Source of the DNA: Paragyromitra xinjiangensis | Lineage: Eukaryota > Ascomycota > Pezizomycetes > Pezizales > Discinaceae | DNA length: 64,000 nt | Direction: 5' to 3' | Assembly (NCBI GenBank): GCA_038503065.1 | Contig: JBCAMK010000018.1 | Coordinates: forward strand, 682,001 to 746,000 | Part shown: positions 46,293 to 58,046 of the stretch, piece after piece | Numbering within the stretch: the stretch's first letter is position 1 | Layout: every line of letters begins with the position of its first letter | Notes under the pieces: generated by a model | The model's input: only the letters and a program-made list of their open reading frames with translations | Databases searched by the model: none | Told to the model about the DNA's origin: nothing | Position numbers and translations under genes: made by a program

Positions 46293-48054
46293 TTACTCTG
46301 TTCTCTTCCTAGTACTCGGCAAACCCCACCAAATCCCTTCCATGACTACAAATAGTCCAATACTCACCGGATGCAGTACCCACGCGCCAAACCGACTCGC
46401 AAGCAACCCCGTCGTAAACGGCGCAATAGCGCCTCCAGAAGATCCTATAGCCGATATAATAGAAAGAGAAGAAACAAGTAAATGGCTATCGATAAGCCGC
46501 GTTGCTATCGTCATTGTGCACGGGTATAATGGCCCAAGAAGAACCCCAACCATAGAGACGAAGACCGCGTTAGAGATGATGTTGGGAACAGTCCAGACGA
46601 GGATCTGGAAAATTATAGAGCCCAAGATCAAACAGTAGACAGACCTCTTTTCGCCGAAACGGTGGCAGGCCGGTGAAAGGGCAAAACGGCCGATGGTGAT
46701 GCCAGCCCAAAAACCGGAGGCAACATATCCAACTTCAGCGGGATCTCCGTTTCTTGAGGCAATCAAGAATGATACTGTCCACCCTCCAATGGCAACTTCC
46801 GCTCCCTATAAATCATCCTCAGTTTAGCTGAACCCCGGCCATTCAAAATACACCTTAGAAAGTATTGTTACCTGGTATGCAAAGATAAAAAGCGCTGCCA
46901 TCAAGGTATACTTATTCCTGATACTCTTCCTCAACACCTCTTTCCTCGACATCCCATCAGCAGCAGCCTGCGCAGCCGGTGTGGCAGGACTATCCTTTTC
47001 GCTCCCTTTGAATATGTATGGGGCGAAAAAGGCGTTTAGGACTGTTAAGCCAACGAGGATAAAATAGAAATAGGACCATTTAATTCCCTTAGAAGCTATA
47101 GCAGTGGCCATGAGAGGTGCGACCGTTCCGCCGACACCATAGGAGCCTATTTTGGAATTGATTTTAGCTTTAGGCTTTTGCTTTGATAAAAATGTAAAAT
47201 CTAACATACCATGGACGTAACCAAACAACGTGGTACTATTCGCAAGACTTGAACAGAATACATTGCATTGAGCAAGAATCTAGTGTATTACCGAAAAAAA
47301 TCGCAGGTTAGCTTCTTCTATCCGAATTCATACCTCTCCCGAGTGACCCAAATGCTGAAGAAGATACACACCAGAGCCATTCCTGCGCCTATCAAAAAGT
47401 AACTAGCAACAATAGCTCCCCACGGCGGCGCACAGGAGATCGTCACGAACGCAATTCCTAGTAATAAGATCCCTGCAAGTATCGTCTTCGATCTTCCAAT
47501 CCTTGAGTAAAGCGGCTGTGACACAAAAGCTGCAAATATGAAACCCGCAGCATTCGACAAGAAAATGAGAGAGACGGTCGCATAGCCAATGTTATAATAC
47601 TTTTCCATATACGGGATCAAGGCTCCGGGAGCTGCATCGTTGATGCCATTCGTAAAGATGAGGAGACAGGCGGCGAAAAGGCGCCCGCGGTTTATCGAGG
47701 GACTAATTGACGCCAAATGTTATTCGGTATTTGAGTAAAATAGTAGAACTGGGTAGCTTACTTATTAACACTTGGGACTAAACCTACGGCTTCCTCCTCT
47801 CCCTCATCATAGCGCGGACTCGGTGGTCTACTACTCTCCAACGCCCTCGGCGTTGTTGGTTCCGTCCTTGGTGAAGTGTACCCACTCTGAGTGCTTTCCA
47901 CGCCAATTCTTCTCAACTCGTTTGGGTCCGTCTCAGTATATCCCGGAGTTGTAGCATGACGAGTGGGGCTCTTGTGGTAAACTGGTGGTATGCTCTCGAG
48001 CTCGATATGAAATGCCGGACCTCTCCCACCTAGAAGACTCATTTTTTTCTTCAA
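46293..48054 (-). CDS. Major facilitator superfamily transporter
   Basis: A multispanning MFS transporter of 493 residues (489 if the second Met at 48042 is used). Five exons: 48054-47762, 47702-47372, 47279-47210, 47146-46872 and 46805-46293. The N-terminal 95 residues are cytosolic, hydrophilic and Thr-Pro/Ser-Pro-rich. Transmembrane segments then begin with LFAACLLIFTNGINDAAPGA, and an MFS-type loop SQPLYSRIGRSKTILAG follows. The middle exons give AQCNVFCSSLANSTTLFGYV and HGSYGVGGTVAPLMATAIAS. The last exon starts GAEVAIGGWTVSFLIASRNG and includes a second-half loop RFALSPACHRFGEKRS. Exon 2 must end at GTGTGT (47371), not at the later GTATGA, to restore the frame. NGINDAAPGALIP suggests the yeast BSC6-like group, from memory. 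Substrate unknown. Confidence 0.88.
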
Positions 48055-48776
48055 TTTCCCGAATAAAGAATAATAATCAGGTGCAAATTAGAGAAATAGT
48101 ATTCAGTGAGCCGGATTTCAAAGCATCTTAATACCAGGTTTCGTGCTGTTGCGGCTAATTGCTTCGGCAGTACCTCAAGACGCAGTCACAACGGAGCACC
48201 CTGCTCCGGTATCAACATCTCACGATAAGAGCTTGGTACATGCAGGTCGAGGGCTAAGTACTGGAACATGGTAGAGATTTTTGGTCTATTGGCAATTCCT
48301 AACATTGTAGTACCGTCACGGTATAATAGTTTTTTCTCAAGCATGGAAGCACATACTGGAGTAAGTATACCTGCTGACCCGTGCCGTATCCCTCTCAGGT
48401 ACCCGTGTGAGACGGGCGTTCTGCGCCCAAATTAAGCGATACCCTAACAGGAAAGGAAACTACAATTCGACGGAACTCTGTAAACGGGTAGCCGAGGTAT
48501 CCAGCCTAACCTAACGTCGGTAGACATCGCATTTCACCCCGCTTTTACTATTGTGCAAGCTTTGGGTTCTAGAGCCGAGACACCGCCCCACCTCCTACAC
48601 GCAGATAGGTATCCAACTAAATGGCAGGTTGGAGCAAAATTGAAGACAATGCAAGGTTCTATCAAATACATACCAATTCCAATTGAGATAGAATTAAATT
48701 GGGCAGCGGGGCATATAATTACTTACCACCCCTAAGAAAGAAAATACCTACATCCCATCCAAGACTACACTCTTGT
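48055..48776. other. Intergenic region
   Basis: 722 bp upstream of the MFS gene. No gene, RNA or repeat was recognised. Confidence 0.4.
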
Positions 48777-49394
48777 TCACGAAATATCACTCCCTACCCG
48801 CAAAACCTCCCCATTTTTCACATCTATACACGTTCTCCTTTCTATGTATTCCCACCATCTATTACCTTCCCCTTCCCCCTCAATTTCCAACTCATAACTC
48901 CCCATCCTCCACGCCTCCTCCCCTCCATGCTGATCCAACACCCTCGACGCAACATCCACACTTTCAAACTCAATCCTCGCTGCGACTATCCCAGGGCCCG
49001 TACTCGCCCAGATCCTCACCGCCGAGGGGAACCTCGCAACCAGGTATTCCACCGTAAACCGTTCAGCTCGGAGACTACGGACTTGAAGGAATCTTGTCGG
49101 TATAAAAAGAGGCGAAAGTGAGAGTGGAGACGGAAGGATGAGGCGGGAGAGGATAGGTGTGTTTCGGTATGGAGATATAGCTGAGGGAGGAGGAGGTGAG
49201 GGTTCGGCGGAAATTGGAGTGGAAAATTGTGGAGTTGAGATAGATGGTGCTGAGAAAGGAGAGGAGGTTGGAGCAGTACGTCTGGCTGAGGAGCGAGGGA
49301 TGGATAGACGGGGTAGAGTGGAGAGGAGAGAGGAGGATCTGGAAAGAGATCTTATATTGATTGGATTTACCTGTGGAGAGTTTGTGGTATTCAT
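48777..49394 (-). CDS. Hypothetical protein, possible RRM-like fold
   Basis: A single-exon frame of 205 residues with no recognised family. The first 90 residues are Ser/Pro/Arg-rich and disordered. The second half looks folded: RFLQVRSLRAERFTVEYLVA, then IVAARIEFESVDVASRVLDQ. The alternation of strand, helix and strand recalls an RNA recognition motif with weak RNP motifs; this is a guess. Much of the opposite strand is also open, which weakens the coding claim. Intact length and a sensible fold-like second half favour a real gene. Confidence 0.4.
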   Translation of the reverse strand: MNTTNSPQVNPINIRSLSRSSSLLSTLPRLSIPRSSARRTAPTSSPFSAPSISTPQFSTPISAEPSPPPPSAISPYRNTPILSRLILPSPLSLSPLFIPTRFLQVRSLRAERFTVEYLVARFPSAVRIWASTGPGIVAARIEFESVDVASRVLDQHGGEEAWRMGSYELEIEGEGEGNRWWEYIERRTCIDVKNGEVLRVGSDIS

Positions 49395-50560
49395 TTTTTT
49401 TCGTCTTATTGATGAGGTTTCGAGCAGGAAGATGAATATTTTAGGAGCAAACCGCGGGTATACTGGGAAGTACGAGTCGGTCCAATTCTATATACAAGTG
49501 CTTCAACTAATTTTAAAATCCCCCAAAATCACAGGTATCACGCTTCACCCTACCCCTTTATATATACCACCACTACTAAAGAAACACAAGCTCCCCGCCT
49601 AAAGAAATATCCCCACCATCTAGACATAAAGCTCCTCTGTGGGGAATGCCGCTCCATCAATATTAGAGCTCCCTCGCTCTTACTTTCCGTTAATTCTATT
49701 CTGGGCCGCGCTAAGCAGCATTATGATTCAAAACGTAATTGTAGCCGGTAACTAATCGAGTGATAGACCATGAACATAACAGGCAAAGCCTCAAGGCTAC
49801 TAAGACTGTAAAACTCTATTTCAATGTATTTAGTTGGAACAAACTAGCTATATTTTCGTAGACATTACGTTACATGGAGTCTCTAGGTTATCACCTGCTT
49901 CTTTGACACTTTAGTGTAATCAAATGAGAAATAACTAATTATAGAAAATAACCACGATTCCTCAGAGTATTATTTTTGAACACAAAATACAGGGGGAATG
50001 GAGATGGAGAAAGTGAGACATAAGAGAAATTAGAGCCATCACGAAGAGCAAGAATCGTTCAAAGGAGAAATCTCATAGGCCGCCAGTAGAAATAGAGATA
50101 TCGTTATGAGGATTCTCCACTCTCCACCATGAGTGACAAGGGAAATGTACACCTCCCACTGGCAGCCGTGACCAACCTAATCGCCATCAACCGCAATACT
50201 AACGGCTATTGAATTTCCTTGGTATGGGCCATATGATAACGTAAAGGATTACTCGCCAGTACTCTAGAGAGAGACAACAATGAAACGAACGAACCAAGTT
50301 CATATACAGTGTTTTGGTTTGGTATAAAACAGTAAAAACAGAATGACTTCGTGAACACTTGAGAAAAGATCAACCCAGAAAACAAGCACAAGAAAATCCC
50401 TCCCCGCAACTACAAGCGAGTCCATCCAGAAAGAATCAGAAACTATAGAGAAAAATACCCCGATATCCACAACATCAACGAAGAAATTTCTACCCTCTTT
50501 ACAAAGTCCAAAAGCCAATTCCCACACTCTTCCTATCTCATCTAACGCTATCTCTACACT
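49395..50560. other. Intergenic region
   Basis: About 1.2 kb of AT-rich sequence between the small ORF and the POLD4 stop. No gene or RNA was recognised. Confidence 0.45.
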
Positions 50561-51187
50561 CTACTCTTTCACCGTTCTTGTCGACAGATAATCGTCCAGA
50601 TAACTTCTCCTCATATCCCTCTTTCTGTCCACCCCATACCCAGACACCTCTCCATCCTTCTCGCTCTCCTTAGTCTCACCCATCTCCTCCTCCATCTTCA
50701 GACAAACCGCTAGTACCTCCTCTGGCGGCCCCATCTCCAATCTCTCCGCGCGCTTCCACCTCATAATCCTACTAATACCAATACACGGCCCATACTGCGA
50801 ACTCAAGTCGAAATGCCTTAGGACCTTCTCCTCAAGCGAGAGCCCTTCTTGGTGCACAGGTGATACATGCCGAGTACCGAGAATGCGCTGCTTGTAGTAA
50901 GCTTCGGTTTTAGAGTCGTAGGATGTATCTATGTGTTCTTCTTCTTCTTCTTCTTGGGCTACTATTTCAGGCTCAACGGTTTCCTCGGGAACTGTAGGGA
51001 TAATATCAACGGCATCGGCGGGAGGTGAAGGTGAAGGTGGAGTTGCCTGCTTCTTGGTGGAGCTGATGATATCTCTTTTGACACCAGAGTGGGGTACCTG
51101 GCTCTTTGTGATCTTGGCTGGGGTCTTAAAAGACAGGAATGTCTGCCTTGGGATGGAAGATCTAGTTGCGACTTTGCGTGGTGGCAT
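50561..51187 (-). CDS. DNA polymerase delta subunit 4 (Cdm1/POLD4)
   Basis: The small accessory subunit of replicative DNA polymerase delta. A single exon encodes 208 residues. The C-terminal domain is diagnostic: GLSLEEKVLRHFDLSSQYGP, then CIGISRIMRWKRAERLEMGP and PEEVLAVCLKMEEE. The N-terminus is basic (MPPRKVATRSS) and contains RQTFLSFKTP, positioned like the PCNA-interacting motif of POLD4. A disordered acidic linker with a Glu run connects the two. The C-terminal extension after the conserved domain (about 45 residues) is longer than in the human protein. An ACGCGT box and a CACGTG lie about 200 bp upstream. Confidence 0.88.
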   Translation of the reverse strand: MPPRKVATRSSIPRQTFLSFKTPAKITKSQVPHSGVKRDIISSTKKQATPPSPSPPADAVDIIPTVPEETVEPEIVAQEEEEEEHIDTSYDSKTEAYYKQRILGTRHVSPVHQEGLSLEEKVLRHFDLSSQYGPCIGISRIMRWKRAERLEMGPPEEVLAVCLKMEEEMGETKESEKDGEVSGYGVDRKRDMRRSYLDDYLSTRTVKE

Positions 51188-52122
51188 TTTGGCGATGATA
51201 TGGAAGCTCGATACTAAGCTCTGAGAATTGCTAAGGTATATGATGTGTAGCTATGCTGGCTGATAACTATGACGATGATATGATAAGGAATTGCGCTACT
51301 CGCGATGTGGTCAAAGCAAGTAGGCGATGCGCCTGAAGCTGAGCTAACCGGATGCAGGCGATCACTTATTGTATCACGTGACAACTGACGCGTTCGGCTC
51401 GCGTCACTCATTCATGACTGAGCTGTCATTTACAGTAAAACTTCTTTCATGCTGTATTTAATTCTTTGAGTTTTCTTCGTCTCCAACTGACTGAACAAAA
51501 TCCTCTGCCCGCCAATGGCGTATGAAAACTAACTAGGAAAACAATGCCACACCATATCCCCAAACCCCCAATGAACACACAATAAGATAACGCCTGGGTT
51601 CATACCATATCATACTCGGGTCAGGGTAGTGGAGATGGAACACCGGAATTTTCCGTTCTGCGAGGTCACCATACAAGAATTGTGAGACCTGTTCCATCTC
51701 CATATGCCTGACCCTAGTACCGACGGGTGAAACATGGGGAGGGAAAAGTATGAAACAATAGAACCCCGCCAGCCAATAGAAACAACAAAAACCCCTGTGC
51801 TCCTGCAAGTACAAAATGAGGATGTAGCTCCTATGATAGAGCGTTAACACCAATGCAAATATTAAACATGAATTAATCATACCAAATCGTGAAAAAGAGA
51901 AGAGGGGAGGAACAAACAAAGATCTATTTACAAATCAGGAAATATTGGGGTGAACAATAATTTAGCTTGTGGTTTTCATCGAGGGCTGTAGCTCGACTAA
52001 TAATCAAGCCGACTGCTTAGAGCTCCCAGCCACTGCTACGTTCATACATACCCACACAGTAGTCGCTATTCATAGATGAGAATATATATACCAGTAGCCT
52101 CGCAAGTCACAGCACATCATCT
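51188..52122. other. Intergenic region, POLD4 promoter
   Basis: 935 bp between the POLD4 start and the RBR gene stop. The POLD4 side carries CACGTG (51375-51380) and ACGCGT (51388-51393). Open frames around 51533-51919 are not gene-like. Confidence 0.5.
51375..51393. promoter_or_regulatory. E-box CACGTG and MCB ACGCGT upstream of POLD4
   Basis: CACGTG at 51375-51380 and ACGCGT at 51388-51393 lie eight bases apart, about 200 bp upstream of a replication gene. G1/S control through MBF-type factors is plausible but inferred. Confidence 0.4.
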
Positions 52123-52516
52123 TCACCGCCTCCTCGGTAGCTGTGGAATGCTTGCCCTATTCCCATTAATCACCTGCTGCATAGCCCTTTGCATACTCGC
52201 AAAATCCTCTGGCTGCACCATCGACTGTCTAGATGCCCTCACGGATGCTGCTCTTGCAGCCTCTGCAACCGGCGGGTTAACTTGCTGCTGTGGCCTCGAG
52301 CGATGTAATACGCCGCGGTACTGTGCCACATTCGGAGGTGGCGGCTGCGGGGGCTGCTGAACCTTCCCTGCAATAGCTGCCGCTGCCGCTGCAGCAACAG
52401 GGGGTTGGCGTACAAACCCGGGAAATCGCAGTTGTGGGCCCTGAGGGATCACCGGAGGGTTGTAAACCAGAGGACCGGCGTAGAAGGGGATATTTTGGTT
52501 GACAATGGGAACAGGA

Positions 52517-52551
<35 letters not shown>

Positions 52552-54926
52552 TCTTGCTTGTTGAGCTTGTTGTTGTAGAGCGGCAACGCCACGTTTGAGT
52601 CTTTGTAGGGGATTTTCACGCACGGCAGGCCTTGCGAGCTGTGGAATATGCGGAATATGCGGAATAACAGCCTGGCGGTGCACAGGAATATTATAATTTG
52701 CGCCCGCCGGACCACCTCCACCCCCAGCCTGCGCAAGGCGTGCTTGTTCGGCCTTTTTAACGGCCTCCGAAACCTGAACCCGCAAATCTTCTTCAGTGAG
52801 TTCAGGGTCTTCCTCGCGGAGCTTTTCGACGGCCTTTTTAGCAGCAGCTTGGATTTCTTCTTCATGCCGCTGGTCGGTATTGTCGAACAATGGGCAGTTG
52901 CCAACTTTACCGCCGCGACTGGGGTCGTTAAAATGATCATAGTTTGTGATAGTTTTGGAGCATATGTAGCTGTGTGGTTGTAGGGTTAGATACGGGCAGC
53001 GGGGTTGGATTGGGAGGGAATGGCACGTACCATTGGAGGGTGTTGCAGCGATTGCAGTGTATCTTGTTGCAACCGTATTCTTTGATGTATGGGTATGCGC
53101 ATTTACTAACAGTTGTCAGTACTTTAAACATATTTTGATGATAGGGGTACCCACTTGCACTTCCGCACCATCGCCTCCGTCATTGCTTCTTCGACAGTAT
53201 GTCTGACAGAGAGTTTGTTTTCTTTGGCAAACTCTTCACATGTTTGTGGTATGTGCGACTTCTGCTGGCATAATCGGCAGCTTGTCTTCCCGCCTATTAC
53301 CACTCTATCAGCAATCTACCAAAAAAAAAACCTAAAACCTGCACGTAAATCATTTCTCACATTCAGAACTCTGACACCTAAACTCTTTATCAACTTCTAC
53401 CGGCGCGCAGATAGCACCATAGTCGCAAAATGGACATGTCACGAAACCATCGATTTCCGCTATCCTTAAGGCGTCTTCTTGTTCAATCTTGGCAAGTGCA
53501 GCCAAAGTTTTCTCATCGAGAAATCGTAACATTTCCCGATGCGAGAACTCGGATTTACACCCTGAGCCATCCATGCACGCTAGCCTATAGCGACCATTTC
53601 CCACTTCGTTTTCGGCATTGCGCCGGGCACAATCCAGACAAAAAAAGTGAGTTTCGTTACAATGAGTCATTTTGTCGAATGGGTAATCCCCGAAGCAGCA
53701 TGCGCACTCTATTAACATATTGCTTTCTTCGTGTTCCTTTTCGTTCATTTCGGCAGCTAATTTGGCGTCGCTCTCCATCTGTTTCTTTACTAATCGGCGG
53801 TTCAATTGAGATTTCTATTTTCGAATAGGTAGGGCAAGGGGAGAAACATACATTGTTCCTTTCTAGCCCTATGGCGAGCATAATCCAACTCGTTCGTAAT
53901 TTCAGTCCAAACCTTTCCCATCTTTGCGTGCTCGTTATTATCGGATGGTTTCCTTGGGGCGTTTAATTTTTGATAAGGTGGATTCGCTTGCGAATTGTAA
54001 GTCCGATCCGCATCCACTAACGCCGCATATGCCGCTGCTAGAAAGTTCCTATTTTGCTGAAGTACCTTATTTATGTATTTGACTGGCATGACTGGAAATT
54101 CTTGCTTCAATATTGGCCTACTGTGGGTGAAGCCATTGTTAGCCAGGAACGTCTCCAACTTTTATCCCTAACTTTATCGCCAACAAGGCGGTCACGTGAG
54201 ACCGCAAGGCAGCATCATGCGGGCGGGGTAGAGACAGAGGAAGAGCCGTGCTTACACAAAACTTAAATACTCAGAAGTAACCGGATCCCTAAACTCAGCC
54301 TCGTATTTCTTCCCACCCTCATTATCATCTTCTTCTGCCACTGGTCGCTTCCTCTTCAAACCAGGTTTTAGTTCCGGTTCAGCACGGGGGTAACCATCTT
54401 CGGCTAATTTGTTCGCTATAAACTCTATGATGTTACCGCCTTGTAATAGGTGATTTTCCCTGTACTGCTTTTTTATATGTTCTGTGCAGGCATCGGGAAA
54501 GATTGTGAGTACGCCTGCAAGGCACTCGTCGGGGCCTGTGTGCTCGGGCTCTTTTTCTAGTTTGGCGTCCAGAGTGGCGGCCTCGTCCTGCTTTCGTGGA
54601 GCAGGAGGGCGTCTGATTTCTACTGGCACAATAGGATCCTCCTCGTCAAAATCCCAATCGTCAGCGTCGGATATGGTAAGAGCCCTAAAAGAATCGGCGG
54701 AGGAAGATGGCGAGAGAAGCGGGGGTTGTATAGGGGGGCCTTCCGGCTTGATGGTCAGAAGTGTAGGCTCTGCTTGTCGTAGCTTCCTGGACTGTAGGTC
54801 GTCAATATCAGCGAGAATGAGTTCGATGGCTGTCTCAACGTTTCCACCTGCTGCTGCAAACGCGCGGTGGAGACCGAGAAGGTCGTGCCCTGGAAACATA
54901 TCCTGCAAGACATCCATGCCTTCCAT
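52123..54926 (-). CDS. CUE-domain RBR E3 ubiquitin ligase (RNF216/Triad3-like)
   Basis: A RING-between-RING ubiquitin ligase of 821 residues. Six exons: 54926-54258, 54158-53852, 53789-53361, 53293-53155, 53105-53031 and 52969-52123. A CUE-like ubiquitin-binding motif opens the protein (MEGMDVLQDMFPGHDLLGLH). RING1 starts near residue 354 (CACCFGDYPFDKMTHC, CLDC). The IBR includes CPFCDYGAICAPVEVDKEFR and CRLCQQKSHIPQTC. RING2 is CNKCAYPYIKEYGCNKIHC; its Cys before NKIHC fits the catalytic thioester cysteine. The order and spacing match RNF216/Triad3. The last exon adds an Ala/Gln/Pro-rich tail with a Pro-Val repeat. The acceptor of intron 2 (GATTAG, 53790) had to be chosen by frame. It is divergent from OAR1. 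Confidence 0.9.
52518..52551. repeat. GGGACA hexanucleotide repeat
   Basis: About five and a half GGGACA units inside the RBR gene, read on the minus strand as alternating Pro-Val. Likely variable in length. Confidence 0.75.
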
Positions 54927-56981
54927 CTGTCTGCCTTCCTGTCGGTTGATTTCCGTGGGGTTGAGGCGATGTGATTATTGTGTGGACGAACACAATGGGA
55001 AATCGATGTCGGTCGCAAGAGGAAACGGGCGGGCACAGCCAGTAGTGATAAGGGACAAACAGAAGGGGGGTGTGTGTCAGGTTGTTGCCCAAGAATTAAA
55101 ATTACGAGAGCGGACGACTGGTGAAATGTCCAGAATAGAGGCTCTTTACAGCGTGAAGACTCCTCACAACTATGGATTCCAGCAATCACGCAAATAAATG
55201 GCCCTCAGCGAGGAGGAGAACGCTGAAGAGGGGGAGCTGTCGATGTGCATGCTCTCAGGCAACTACTCACGACGACGCATATGCGACCATCACCCTGGCT
55301 TTTCAAAATCTCGTGACTGGGAGGGGGAAATATAAATTGCTGCATAAATCGGTTGCTTCTAAGATAGTACACAAATACAAATACAAATACATGCAGCTAC
55401 GCGAGCAGAGACCGATGTGACCGACGAGTGAGCGCTTGGGGATAACAACAACAGGAGCTCACGGCTCACGGCCCACGATCCTTCCCACGCGCCCATTTGT
55501 TTGATTCGCACGAAGTTGTCCCAAACATCAGTTTGTCCCTGGTGATAGGCAGGTAGACCCAGCAGCAACTAACGCCGCAAACCTTCATACCAAACCTTCC
55601 TTGGCATATTGTGTGACAAACTCGCAACCCAGAAGGTTCGAAACCAGGTGGAAGCTCATGACTGCTGGAGCAAATTGAGAATGCTTGCCTTGGCGATCGG
55701 AAGCCATAACTAGGTGAGGTGTCGCCATACCTAGCCTCTAATCTGCTATGAAATCCTTGACCGATATTGAGCCTTCGTTCAGATCCCCAGTTGCGTTTTC
55801 CAGAGATCAAGGCTCCAGGATGAGTGATGCACCAAGTATATGTAATAGAAAAATCGGGTGAGCGAAATGCTAGCATCAGTGGCCTAAATCCAACTAGAAC
55901 CTCTTTCTAGGCTCAATTTTTGGCCTGACATTTCGTTCGACAAAATTGTTTATCTCTGTTGAACTGTTGAACTGTCTGTGTCAAGGGTTTCCTACCTGGT
56001 GTAATCCTGGTCTATTCGGTGTTACTACAACTCACATATGATCACTCGGCAGCTACATATAGTTTCCAATCCGCCGTTGGAAGTCTAACCTAGGAAAAAA
56101 CCCAAGTCTTCAAAGGGTTAGCCTCGATACCACACATCCCGTAGCACAAATCGGGTATGCTGCCAGGTTAAATGTACCGGAGAGACTACTTTTAGATAGA
56201 CCGTTCCTAGGTTCTAACATACCTATTGAGCATGACTGCCTATAATCTCCTCAGGCTCTAACTTCGCACTTCTGTCCAGCTTAGGATATCGCCATCCATG
56301 GCATATTGTGCCAGCACTATTGCGTGAGTACTCAGCCTTGCGTGTTAGATGCCACACTGCCAAAGTACCTACCTAGGTACCAACAACCGCAACCAAGACT
56401 GAAAAACCGTTAGTACACTAAACTAAGTAATCGAAAGCTTAGAGTTCCAGAGAATACCCTTTACCAATCTTGAAATATGCGGGCGAAATATGGTCTTTAA
56501 AAGCACTATGCCACGTTTCCAAACCAAGCTGTTAAGCCCCCTTCCGCGAACTCTTTTTCTATACTCAGTCAGAGAGGAAATGAGAGAGATATGCGCCTTC
56601 TCAGCTGCGGTCCCGGTCAGTGCAGCGATATGTTTCTTAAAGCCGCTGATAGTGTTGGGTTTTCCTGCCAAGGCGGTCGTTGCTAGTTGCATTAGTAAAA
56701 AGGCATGAAAATTGAAGTGAAGGGGCAGAGCAGCAGCTCGCCAGGTTATATCGATCATTACGGGAAACATTCACCGCAGCAAGCCATGACGAGTGCCTGC
56801 CAAGGCTTGTTGCGGCTCAAGAGCCATGCCCTAACCCTAACAACAGAACATCATCCCGTCTTCTGCAGCCTCGAAACAATACCAAATTCCTGCTCCCACG
56901 ATCATTTCGGGCTGTGTTATCCGATAACTCACACTTTAAGCCACAAGATCTCATGTGCAAACCCAGCCAACGATATTAACA
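54927..56981. other. Intergenic, divergent promoter region
   Basis: About 2.1 kb between the divergent RBR and OAR1 genes. It includes ACAAAT tandem units at about 55370-55390 and two telomere repeats (CCCTAACCCTAA) at 56829-56840. Open frames here show no family resemblance. Confidence 0.45.
56829..56840. promoter_or_regulatory. Telomere-type (CCCTAA)2 motif upstream of OAR1
   Basis: Two perfect units of the fungal telomere repeat, 142 bp upstream of the OAR1 ATG. It may be a telobox-type transcription factor site; unproven. Confidence 0.35.
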
Positions 56982-58046
56982 ATGTTTCAACCCCGGACTC
57001 TCTGCGTCCACACCTTCCGCAGTTTCCCCCGCTCCTTTCGCAGCCACGCCACTGCGAACGCTCCACTCCTCGGTAAACGAGTTCTCATAACTGGTGGCTC
57101 TCGTGGCATCGGATTAGGCATAGCTCAAGCCTTTGCGGGTGCAGGTTCATCGTGTGTACTTATTGCACGAGATGCAGATCGCCTACTAGAGGCACAGAAA
57201 CTCTTGCCATCTAGAACGGAAGTAGAGCATACAGTAATCGCGGGTGATGTAGGAGATGTTAGTTTTTGGGATGACGTCAGGAAGAAAGAAGTCAGTTTCA
57301 GCCTTCATTTGGTATTGTCCTCATAGCGACCATTGAGTTAATCGATTGTACATATGGAGGAGAGAAACAAAAGAAAACTATAGATATCCTCGTAAACGCA
57401 GCTGGTGTAACACATTACTCGCTTCTCATGGCGACAAACTCTCGCGTGATTGAAGATGTCGTGAGGACGAACCTGATAGGAACAATCTACGGTTGCAGGG
57501 CAGTCCTGAAGAATATGTTACGACAGAAGAGCGGTACGATTTGAAACACCATCCCCTATTACCTCAACTTCAATCATTGACACCTTCAGGCTGCATTATA
57601 AATATTTCTTCGGTAATGGGCATTAAAGGTGGCAAGGGGTCTGCCGCATATGCTGCTAGTAAGGCAGGCATTCTCGGTAGTCTCCCCACAAACCCATCAC
57701 CATCACACATCACTCACATATGCGTATACTAACGCCTAAAAAAACAGGTCTGACTCGAGCCCTCGCAGACGAGGTTGGCCGTTCATCCATCCGTGTAAAC
57801 GCGATCATTCCTGGCTTTATCACCACAGATATGACTGATAGTCTGTAACCCTCTCTACTCTCCGTTACGTATTTATTAACGACTCTAGAAATGACCCCCG
57901 GTGCTATGTCCCAGGCGCTTGAAGCGACGCCGCTGAGTCGACTAGGAACGACGGAGGAGATCGCGTCTGCAGCATTATTTCTGGCGACGAATGGATTCGC
58001 TAACGGGAGCCAGATCGTTGTAGATGGGGGATTGTCATCCGTGTAA
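56982..58046 (+). CDS. OAR1: Mitochondrial 3-oxoacyl-[acyl-carrier-protein] reductase (SDR)
   Basis: A short-chain dehydrogenase/reductase for the ketoreduction step of mitochondrial type II fatty acid synthesis, which supplies octanoyl for lipoate. Five exons: 56982-57290, 57374-57533, 57590-57676, 57748-57840 and 57889-58046, giving 268 residues. An Arg-rich, acid-free presequence (MFQPRTLCVHTFRSFPRSFR) suggests mitochondrial import. The NADPH motif TGGSRGIG is at 37-44, the NNAG motif reads NAAG, and the catalytic Ser164, Tyr177 and Lys181 (ISSVMG, YAASK) have the standard spacing. RVNAIIPGFITTDMTD and the C-terminal SQIVVDGGLSSV are typical of FabG/OAR1. Donors GTCAGT (intron 1) and GTCTGT (intron 4) are atypical, but only these keep the frame. 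A related SDR is possible; the presequence favours OAR1. Confidence 0.87.

Noticed and set aside
47318..47371. MFS exon 2 continuing to donor GTATGA
   Set aside because: That splice puts the next exon in the wrong frame; donor GTGTGT at 47371 restores the conserved AQCNVFCSSLANSTT sequence.
52449..52940. 163-codon minus-strand frame with Ser-Leu repeats
   Set aside because: Shadow of the RBR gene: the Ser-Leu run is the alternate-frame reading of the GGGACA repeat.
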